A DNA stretch of 64,000 bases, taken from contig NZ_JAFBEA010000008.1 in NCBI RefSeq assembly GCF_016908515.1, forward strand, positions 103,472 through 167,471. The letters are read 5' to 3'. This document shows positions 57,861-64,000 of the stretch, piece after piece. This DNA comes from Virgibacillus halotolerans (GTDB taxonomy: Bacteria > Bacillota > Bacilli > Bacillales > Amphibacillaceae). How positions within the stretch are numbered: the stretch's first letter is position 1; each line of letters starts with the position of its first letter. A program made the translations under genes and the position numbers. The notes beneath the pieces were generated by a model. It worked only from the letters and a program-made list of their open reading frames with translations. It was not told where the DNA came from and searched no databases.

Positions 57861-58200
57861 TGGAAATACACTTCGCGCATCCTAAGGCTCGCGCTGAGCC
57901 TCTTCGCAAAGAACGCTGTGGGGTCTCATCGTCTTCGCTGTCGAGGCCACTGAAAAAGTTAAATATAGCACTATAATATGTGGATCTACCATCGCATCTT
58001 CGAAAATACTGCGCTTTCCGCGGGCGAGTGTCGAGCCTCCTCGGACTACCGTCCTGCGGGGTCTCGCCGATCTCTTACTTCCCGCAGGAGTCTTCGTATA
58101 TTCGAGATGCTAGGTTAAGGTGAAAAGACAAGATTTTTAAAATCTACCACTTTTTCAGTGGCCTCTTCGCTGTCCCGCAGGAGTTATCATGTATTTCCTA
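57861..58200. repeat. GC-rich dispersed repeat split by a MITE
   Basis: The left part (57861-57942, GGAAATACACTTCGCG to TTCGCTGTC) and right part (58166-58200, CCGCAGGAG to TGTATTTCC) together equal the reverse complement of the intact copy at 51131-51249. The 223 bp between them are foreign. Confidence 0.85.
57943..58165. mobile_element. 223-bp MITE with 17-bp TIRs and 9-bp target duplication
   Basis: GAGGCCACTGAAAAAGT (57943-57959) and ACTTTTTCAGTGGCCTC (58149-58165) are exact inverted repeats. TTCGCTGTC flanks them directly on both sides (57934-57942 and 58166-58174), a 9-bp target site duplication. The interior has no ORF but carries another GC-rich repeat unit (about 58008-58101). It is non-autonomous; the mobilising transposase is unknown. 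Confidence 0.92.
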
Positions 58201-58290
58201 CGCTGATATTGCGCTTTACTTCAGCGCGTTTATTCATTACTTGATTAAATCAAACAATTGCTATTAGCTTTTATGAGGATTGATTGGAGC

Positions 58291-58432
58291 GAAGGACAGT
58301 CGACTCCAGCGGGAAAAGCAACAGCTGAAAATCCCGCAGGAAGCGTTCTTTGCTTCCGAGGAAGTTGAAGCGTTCTTTGCTTCCGAGGAAGTTGAAGCGT
58401 TGCCCGCGGAAAGCGACTGTCCGCAGCGGAAA
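58291..58432. repeat. GC-rich dispersed repeat with internal 27-bp duplication
   Basis: Shares CCCGCAGGAAGCG and GCCCGCGGAAAGCG with the other copies. A 27-bp unit starting AAGCGTTCTTTGCTTCCGAG is present twice in tandem (58341-58367 and 58368-58394). Ends in GACTGTCCGCAGCGGAAAT, partly inverted to GAAGGACAGTCGACTCC at its start. Confidence 0.85.
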
Positions 58433-58579
58433 TCAAGACGCTCTTTTATGTCGCAGTTTATACCTACTTTTAATATTCATACTTAGAAAAAACAACATTT
58501 TTTCGATGGGACGAACCCAGGGGACAGTCCCAATTTTTTAGAAAACAGTTTAAAACAAAATGAGAGGGGACAAGGATAT

Positions 58580-59221
58580 ATGTCTGCAGGGGAAAAAGAG
58601 AATGCCCTTGGTAGCTTGTTACTGGAGTTATTGCACACACGCGCATTGTCAATTAGAAAATGCAGTGAACGAACCGGTATCGACAAAGCTACCATTTCGC
58701 GAATTATCAACGGAAAACGTAAAGCAAACCTACAACACTTAGAGAAGTTTGCTGACTGTCTTGATGTTCCGATTATGAAATTAATGCGTGTAGCTGGTTA
58801 TCCCACCCAGCAGAGCCAGGAAAAGTATGATTCTGATCTACTATCGTCCGTTGATAACATTCAAAACATACTGAAGTCCTCTGAATTATACGATGACAAT
58901 TTTAGTCTGGAGCTTATCCAGGAACAACTCGCAACATATGAGCAACGTGCCCAAACCAATGAAGGCAAACAAACGATTTATGCGCGTTTTGAGGAGAAAC
59001 TGGAAAAAGCAGGTGGAATTGGGCCATTCATTAATCAACTGAAGGATTTATATCATCGATTTGTTAAAAGTAAAGGTACGGCAAGTGAGCTTGCTATCGT
59101 TGGTGGTGTCCTCCTTTACTTCATTATTCCGATAGACGTGATCCCAGATTATATTTTCCCTATCGGATATGTGGATGATGCAATTGCTGTCCAAATCGCC
59201 GTAAAATCACTATCAAATTAA
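58580..59221 (+). CDS. XRE HTH and DUF1232 domain protein
   Basis: A 213-residue protein. Residues 8-75 are an XRE helix-turn-helix (LSIRKCSERTGIDKATISRI, HLEKFADCLDVPIMKLM). Residues about 165-208 are a DUF1232 hairpin of membrane-like helices (LAIVGGVLLYFIIPIDVIPD, IGYVDDAIAVQIAV). The middle is helical. Such fusions suggest a membrane-linked regulator; targets are unknown. ATG after GAGGGGAC. The repeat cluster lies directly upstream. Confidence 0.85.
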   Translation: MSAGEKENALGSLLLELLHTRALSIRKCSERTGIDKATISRIINGKRKANLQHLEKFADCLDVPIMKLMRVAGYPTQQSQEKYDSDLLSSVDNIQNILKSSELYDDNFSLELIQEQLATYEQRAQTNEGKQTIYARFEEKLEKAGGIGPFINQLKDLYHRFVKSKGTASELAIVGGVLLYFIIPIDVIPDYIFPIGYVDDAIAVQIAVKSLSN

Positions 59222-59286
59222 CAGGAAAAGGATAGGATTTATAGATTTCGTTATACTATTTATTAAAGTACCGGGAGATGTTTTTT

Positions 59287-60270
59287 ATGAAAAGACGTAC
59301 TAGAAAATCGTCCAAAAGAAAATGGTTACGCAACCTGATATTCTTTACCATGATATGCGTTATAGCTGTGGGAGCCTATGCTATTATTCAATATAATCAG
59401 GGTCTGTCAGAAGGAAAAGAAGGTCAATATAAAGATGATGGAGCAACATTTGATCTATTTCAAGGTTCAGAGCCGCAGTTTGGAGAAATTAATGTTTTAT
59501 TAATAGGCAGTGACACAAGAGGGGATGAGCGTGGCCTGTCGGATACCATCATGATTGCTCATTATAATCAGGATTCACATGCCATGAAGGTTGCGTCAAT
59601 TATGCGCGATACATACGTTGATATTCCTGAACATGGCATGCAAAAGATTAACGCTGCTTTTGCATTCGGTGGCCCCGAGTTACTAAGAAAAACGATTAAG
59701 CAAAATTTTGACGTGGACCTAAACTATTATGCAGTAGTTGACTTTGATGGTTTTTCAAAAATTGCCGATATTGTAGCTCCTAACGGAATTGAAGTGGATA
59801 TTGAACACGAAATGTCGAAAGGGATTGACATGACTTTACATCCGGGGAAACAAACACTAAACGGAAAAGAACTACTCGGTTATGTGCGCTTCCGGCAAGA
59901 CAAGGACAGTGACTATGGACGTGTAAAACGTCAGCAAGAAATTATATCCAAATTGAAGGATGAAGCAGTAAGTCTCCATAGTCTCGTGAAATTGCCTAAA
60001 CTACTGGGTATTGCAGATCCTTATATCGATACAAATGTGGATAACAAAACAATTCTGTCCATTGGAAAAGGACTGATTGCGGGGAGTTCTAAGGATATGG
60101 AATCGTTGAGGATCCCTGTACCAGATTCCTATCAAAATTTACATGCTGACGTGGGTGCCGTGCTTCAAATCGATTTAGATAAAAACAGACAAGCACTAAA
60201 AGACTTTCTATCCTCCTCACTAGATGATGAAGAAGTTAGCGCTGAAAATTCTGCATTACCTACCGAATGA
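59287..60270 (+). CDS. LytR-CpsA-Psr (LCP) family protein
   Basis: A 327-residue membrane-anchored transferase that links teichoic acids or other glycopolymers to peptidoglycan outside the cell. Basic start KRRTRKSSKRKWLRN, one TM helix (LIFFTMICVIAVGAYAII), then the LCP domain: LLIGSDTRGDERGLSDTIMI, SIMRDTYVDIPEHGMQKINA, FAFGGPELLRKTI, DFDGFSKIADIV and GYVRFRQDKDSDYGRVKRQQ. The Asp and Arg residues that hold the pyrophosphate lipid are present. ATG at 59287 after GGGAG. Confidence 0.95.
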   Translation: MKRRTRKSSKRKWLRNLIFFTMICVIAVGAYAIIQYNQGLSEGKEGQYKDDGATFDLFQGSEPQFGEINVLLIGSDTRGDERGLSDTIMIAHYNQDSHAMKVASIMRDTYVDIPEHGMQKINAAFAFGGPELLRKTIKQNFDVDLNYYAVVDFDGFSKIADIVAPNGIEVDIEHEMSKGIDMTLHPGKQTLNGKELLGYVRFRQDKDSDYGRVKRQQEIISKLKDEAVSLHSLVKLPKLLGIADPYIDTNVDNKTILSIGKGLIAGSSKDMESLRIPVPDSYQNLHADVGAVLQIDLDKNRQALKDFLSSSLDDEEVSAENSALPTE

Positions 60271-60325
60271 AACGGTTTGAATAATTCCCACATCGTCCTT
60301 TTTTTAAAATAGAAGAACAAAAAAT

Positions 60326-60354
60326 CCGCTGCAAGGCTGTTGGCTTTGTAGCGG
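60326..60354 (+). terminator. Terminator of the LCP gene
   Basis: CCGCTGCAAGGC and GCTTTGTAGCGG pair over 11 to 12 positions and are followed by CTCTTTTTTAG, 55 bp after the stop codon. Confidence 0.8.
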
Positions 60355-60459
60355 CTCTTTTTTAGCGGATAAGAAAGCATCATTGCTTTCTTACTGCATA
60401 CGTACAACGAAGGCATTCACCTGAAGGCCTGGATATAATCCCAATTTTTCTAGAAAATG

Positions 60460-60753
60460 CTATTCTTCCGACATTCGGTCCAGCACCATCTGGTATCCAT
60501 CATTGCCGTAATTGATACATCTACGCACACGGGAAATTGTTGCGGTTGATGCTTTTGTCTCCTTTTCAATTACTTGATATGTCTGTCCCTCTGTCAGCAT
60601 CTTCGCAACCTGCAATCGTTGTGAAATAGAATGCACTTCTGACATGGTTGCAATATCATCGAAAAAGCGGTAGCATTCTTCCCGGTCTTTTAACAATAGA
60701 ATTGCATCAAACAATTGATCTAATTGTTCACCGCGTAATTTATCAATTTGCAT
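60460..60753 (-). CDS. yerC: YerC/YecD family TrpR-like regulator
   Basis: A 97-residue protein of the TrpR-like YerC family. Helices LDQLFDAILLLKDREECYRF, SISQRLQVAKMLTEGQTY and the HTH VIEKETKASTATISRVRRCI are as in B. subtilis YerC. A DNA-binding role is assumed from fold. It precedes yerB by about 20 bp, the same order as in B. subtilis. ATG 6 bases after GAGGGGGG. Confidence 0.95.
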   Translation of the reverse strand: MQIDKLRGEQLDQLFDAILLLKDREECYRFFDDIATMSEVHSISQRLQVAKMLTEGQTYQVIEKETKASTATISRVRRCINYGNDGYQMVLDRMSEE

Positions 60754-60774
60754 CTTGAATCCCCCTCTATTCCC

Positions 60775-61791
60775 TTACTCATCTGATATAATAACAGCTT
60801 GTTCGATTCCCGGATCGGTTGGAATCACATTAACCCATGTCTTACCTGGTACAAATCCAACGGCTTTTCCATCCTCTACGGGGATAATGCGGCCTTCTTT
60901 ATTTTCCCATTGGATTTGTTTTACTTTCCCTTGTTGGATTAAGTAGGCATTACCACCAGATGTCAGATCTATTTTCCGACGACCTTCATCATCAAAGACT
61001 TCATGTGTCGCTTCTACGATGAAAACATTTTCTACCTGAATCGGGTCTTCTGAATCGAGCTCTACTGTCTTTTCTCCATCACTGGATCGATTATATTTAC
61101 CACTGTTCTTATCGTAATCAAACTCAACGACAGTCCCAGATCCACCTTTTGTATAATCGATTTTAACATGTTCTGCAGCTTCTCCCTGTACATCTGCACC
61201 CTCATCAAGGAATGGAAGCGGTTCGTCGGTTGCTGTAGTTGTATAACCCTGTTGCGCTGCTTCATCATGTACGGCGTCGAACTGTAAATAGGAATTATGC
61301 GGCGCTTTGCGGAATGACTCCCGTTTAAATAGTACACCATCATCATCATATAGCGCGCCGTTTAAATGTTCAATGTTCTGATCCTCGATCATGTCGTTAA
61401 CAAAGTTTGCTGCTCCGTGATAAACATAGATCGCATCATACCCTGCTGCAAGATCAAAATAATATTCCCTTGCACTGCGGACGGGTCCAACGACATCCGG
61501 TGTTTCACTTTGAAATAAAGCGAGGAATCGTGTGATTTGTCCTTCCGCTAAAATTTCAAACACGATGTCTGCCTGTGATAATCCGGATTGCGGGCGTGCT
61601 TTTGGATGATTATTCACCATTACGCCGATTGTTCGGTCATCAGTACCTTCATCTGATTGGACACCAGTCAATGGATAAACAGATTCAGATGCCTTTCCTG
61701 AAATATCGTCATTATCTGTTTGTTCTTTATCCTTTGAACAGGACGTAAGCAGGATGAGTACCACCAGCATGAAAAAGATTGTTTTCTTCAC
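60775..61791 (-). CDS. yerB: DUF3048 lipoprotein YerB
   Basis: A 338-residue lipoprotein with signal VKKTIFFMLVVLILLTSC (lipobox LTSC). The DUF3048 domain has IGVMVNNHPKARPQSGLSQA, ADIVFEILAEGQITRFLALF, GPVRSAREYYFDLAAGYDAI and the C-terminal GKTWVNVIPTD. Function is unknown; it acts outside the membrane. GTG at 61791 is 8 bases after AAAGGTG; the frame to 61830 adds a stretch that breaks the signal peptide. Confidence 0.94.
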   Translation of the reverse strand: MKKTIFFMLVVLILLTSCSKDKEQTDNDDISGKASESVYPLTGVQSDEGTDDRTIGVMVNNHPKARPQSGLSQADIVFEILAEGQITRFLALFQSETPDVVGPVRSAREYYFDLAAGYDAIYVYHGAANFVNDMIEDQNIEHLNGALYDDDGVLFKRESFRKAPHNSYLQFDAVHDEAAQQGYTTTATDEPLPFLDEGADVQGEAAEHVKIDYTKGGSGTVVEFDYDKNSGKYNRSSDGEKTVELDSEDPIQVENVFIVEATHEVFDDEGRRKIDLTSGGNAYLIQQGKVKQIQWENKEGRIIPVEDGKAVGFVPGKTWVNVIPTDPGIEQAVIISDE

Positions 61792-61843
61792 GTTTCCAAC
61801 ACCTTTATTAAAAATTTTTATTCTATTCATTCTATGTGATGCA

Positions 61844-63586
61844 TTATCGCATGATCGCAGGGAAAAGGACTTCTCTTTTCTTAATATCTATTATACCCTG
61901 TTGCGTTATCCGGATAAAAGGTAAATGTGTTGACGATAAAAATAATATACTGTAAACCGGATCATGGAAGGCGTAACCGAATTTCTTTAACAACTGTTTC
62001 AATTCTTTTTCCTTTGCGATTAACTCAGTCATATTCCCATTATACATTATACCTCCAAGTGTTAACGGAATTTCCAGTAGTACTTCTCCCTCATGTACAA
62101 GTACAATGCCCCCACCGATTTTCTTTAATTGCTTCCAAGCAAGCAGCATATCCGCTTTATTTTTGCCTATCAATACGGGGTCCCCCGTCGTTGTATAGGA
62201 GCTTGCTAACGCCCCAAGACTTTTCGTAAAGCCACGTAACGTTGTATTCACGCGCCACTGTCCCTTTTGGTCAATTAATAATAAAAATGCATCTGACTTG
62301 TTTACCGGTAATCTTTCCACTGTTACATCCATATCAATGGCATAAGGTTTGATGATTACATCGTTGGCCATATCCAAACCAATCGGCACGGAAAATTGCA
62401 GATCTCCTTCTTCCAGATCCCAGTCATATGCAACTGGGCGAATACCAAAACGTTCCCAGTCGATAGCGGAATGGATCGGTTGCACTGTATCATCTTTTAC
62501 AATCCACTTTCCTTTTGCCAACACACTGATTGGGTTCGGATTATCTTTCGCCTGCAGGAAGTTAATATGTGCAATTCGTCCAGGCGCAATGCTACCATAT
62601 TTTGCCTCCATCCCAAAGTGTTTCGCGGCATTATAGCTGCCCATTCGATACGCTTCAACAAGCGGAATTCCCTTCTTAATGGCAATATCAATGCAAACAT
62701 TAATTAATCCTTTTTCATAAAATCCCGGCGTACTACCATCTGTTGTAAATGTAAGATTATCATAGGCTTGTAGATTCTCCGCCACCAATTCTTCTAGTAT
62801 CTTCGGCAAATCGGGTCTAATAGAAGAATGGCGTAAGCCCACCTGATACCCTAGCCGCAAACGTCTTATCACTTCTTCGCCTGTCATTGATTCATGATCT
62901 GCGCTGGCGCCCAGTAGTTTTAGCTTTGTTAATGTCTTTTCTGAAGCGCCGGGGAAATGACCTTCTATCGGTTTACCTAGTCTTCTTGCTTCCTGAATCC
63001 AATATAGCAAACGATCATCACCAGCCAGCAAGCTTGGCCATGAAGTTAGTTCTCCTCCCTGTAAAACATCCGAACGATTCAGCCAAGATAGGACTTCCTC
63101 TGTATTAAAGTATGCTTCTTCATCCTGCAGTGCAGTTTGTGAGTCCAAGCGCCCCCACCAATACATTGAAATAGGCAACTGTTTGAAATTGTCTAATAAA
63201 GTAAACGCTTTCTTTTTATCTAATAAAAAATGCCACATCAGACTGTCATTAATTAAAGTCGTAGTACCAAACTTTGCTGCGTGGTTTGCTAGGCTTTCAG
63301 GATTATATAAGTGAAATGGGTGGGCATGTGGTTCAATATAACCCGGTACAAGATAGTTACCTTCGCAGTCTACTATCTCTGCAGATCCTGGTTTTTCTGG
63401 CATTTTATCGCCAACATATACAATCCTGTCCCCTGCAATCCAAATATTTGCCTGTAACCATTGCTTTGTATACACATTTAAATAGGTGCTATTTTTTAAT
63501 ATAAGGGTGGGTGATGCTGTTCCATCGACCACTTTAACATGTTCTCGAAGTTCTCGATTTCTCCAATTAAATTTATCTTCCAACAT
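61844..63586 (-). CDS. yerA: Adenine deaminase-like amidohydrolase YerA
   Basis: A 580-residue protein of the adenine deaminase/AdeC type. Metal-binding YIEPHAHPFHLYNP, GHFPGASE, ADHESMTGEE and TFTTDGSTPGF are seen. A C-terminal AdeC-like domain begins near 400 (IGLDMANDVIIKPYAIDMDV). B. subtilis YerA is annotated as a putative adenine deaminase; true substrate unproven. ATG at 63586 is about 9 bases after GGAGAG; a TTG three codons earlier is possible. Last gene of the conserved yer block. Confidence 0.92.
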   Translation of the reverse strand: MLEDKFNWRNRELREHVKVVDGTASPTLILKNSTYLNVYTKQWLQANIWIAGDRIVYVGDKMPEKPGSAEIVDCEGNYLVPGYIEPHAHPFHLYNPESLANHAAKFGTTTLINDSLMWHFLLDKKKAFTLLDNFKQLPISMYWWGRLDSQTALQDEEAYFNTEEVLSWLNRSDVLQGGELTSWPSLLAGDDRLLYWIQEARRLGKPIEGHFPGASEKTLTKLKLLGASADHESMTGEEVIRRLRLGYQVGLRHSSIRPDLPKILEELVAENLQAYDNLTFTTDGSTPGFYEKGLINVCIDIAIKKGIPLVEAYRMGSYNAAKHFGMEAKYGSIAPGRIAHINFLQAKDNPNPISVLAKGKWIVKDDTVQPIHSAIDWERFGIRPVAYDWDLEEGDLQFSVPIGLDMANDVIIKPYAIDMDVTVERLPVNKSDAFLLLIDQKGQWRVNTTLRGFTKSLGALASSYTTTGDPVLIGKNKADMLLAWKQLKKIGGGIVLVHEGEVLLEIPLTLGGIMYNGNMTELIAKEKELKQLLKKFGYAFHDPVYSILFLSSTHLPFIRITQQGIIDIKKREVLFPAIMR

Positions 63587-63715
63587 AAAACTCAACTCTC
63601 CAATATATAATTTCTTCTATCGTAACATATTTTTCGCTTTAATACTGTGAAGTTTTTGTTAACTAAAGTTTTTCCGCGGTAAAGAGCGGTTGTATGTGCG
63701 TTGTTTTGTGTAGGT

Positions 63716-63908
63716 GTTCGGCGATTGGGGGCGGAGGTTCAGCGATCGGGGCAGGTGGTTCGGCGCTCAGGACAGAAGGTTCGGCGCTTGGGACGAGAGG
63801 TTCAGCGCCCGGGACGAGTAGTTCGGCGTTCGAGACAGATGGTTCAGCGATCGGGGCGGGGTTCGGCGCTTGGGACGGGTAGTTCGGCGTTCGAGACAGA
63901 TGGTTCAG
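63716..63908. repeat. 21-bp GC-rich minisatellite, about 9 units
   Basis: Units of 21 bp beginning GTTCRGCG (for example GTTCGGCGTTCGAGACAGAT plus G) repeat from 63716 to 63902, then a partial unit. The seventh unit is 2 bp short. Units read on the minus strand as a heptapeptide such as PSAEPSV or PIAEPPA, but the frame (63663-63953) has no ribosome binding site and is broken in phase by the short unit, so coding is doubtful. The final bases to 64000 hold no gene. Confidence 0.85.
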
Positions 63909-64000
63909 ATTAAGTCCGTATAATTGTGTAAATAGAAAAGGGTCAATCATCAAACCCTATATACAATGTTTTTAACCACAAAAATATCGTATATAGAAAG

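Noticed and set aside
57861..58432. Possible CRISPR or integron attC sites in the GC-rich block
   Set aside because: The units are long degenerate palindromes with no regular spacers; one is explained by a MITE insertion.
63716..63908. Possible CRISPR array
   Set aside because: Units are contiguous 21-bp tandem copies without unique spacers, and no cas gene is present.

Overview
The window reads as chromosome of a spore-forming, low-GC member of the Bacillaceae, closest in style to Oceanobacillus/Virgibacillus-type genomes. Evidence: strong AGGAGG-type ribosome binding sites with frequent TTG and GTG starts, a cwlJ spore-germination hydrolase, and a right half that keeps the B. subtilis order yerA-yerB-yerC ... 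pcrB-pcrA-ligA-camS(yerH) ... gatC-gatA-gatB-dgkB-rlmCD(yefA). No rRNA, tRNA or CRISPR array was seen.

Left part (about 1-38 kb) is AT-rich accessory DNA made of short unrelated genes: a 3' fragment of an MFS pump, a histidine phosphatase, an LD-carboxypeptidase, a TagA-type glycosyltransferase, a LOG-family protein, many one- to four-helix membrane proteins, two GNAT acetyltransferases, an ABC transporter and a Dus enzyme. At 5.2-6.9 kb lies an OMEGA element: an intact IscB nuclease gene with its structured omega-RNA region, sitting directly behind a frameshifted isochorismatase gene. At 11.4-14.7 kb a PTS permease, an ADP-ribosylglycohydrolase and a GntR/UTRA regulator form an operon behind a promoter whose -35 box is embedded in a palindrome. 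At 17.9-19.6 kb lie catE, catD and divergent catR, with a TTAC-N5-GTAA operator. At 33.4-34.0 kb an ArsR-type regulator and an MFS pump are preceded by three 12-bp palindromes placed over the promoter. At 34.4-35.7 kb is a gene for three RidA domains in one chain. Several decayed genes lie between these (lipoprotein, IclR, SDR and YrvL remnants).

A short GC-rich repeat with core AACTAACGGGCGCGATT and a GAATAAG centre recurs, in the same direction as transcription, in the spacers of this accessory half. It is densest at 20.8-24.3 kb, where eight small genes on one strand are mostly separated by such repeats. This cassette-like arrangement is one of the less explained features.

Right part (about 38.6-63.6 kb) is mostly core and mostly on the minus strand: a large secreted FIMAH-domain protein, rlmCD, dgkB, gatCAB, a 1-pyrroline-5-carboxylate dehydrogenase, camS, ligA, pcrA, pcrB, an XRE-DUF1232 regulator and an LCP ligase (plus strand), then yerC, yerB and yerA. 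Inserted here is an NprR-like HTH-TPR regulator followed by an unannotated 47-codon gene for an exported peptide, which looks like a peptide quorum-sensing pair. Family GC-rich repeats occupy 50.9-51.25 kb and 57.86-58.43 kb. One copy is split by a 223-bp MITE with 17-bp inverted ends and a 9-bp target duplication. The window ends in a 21-bp minisatellite.
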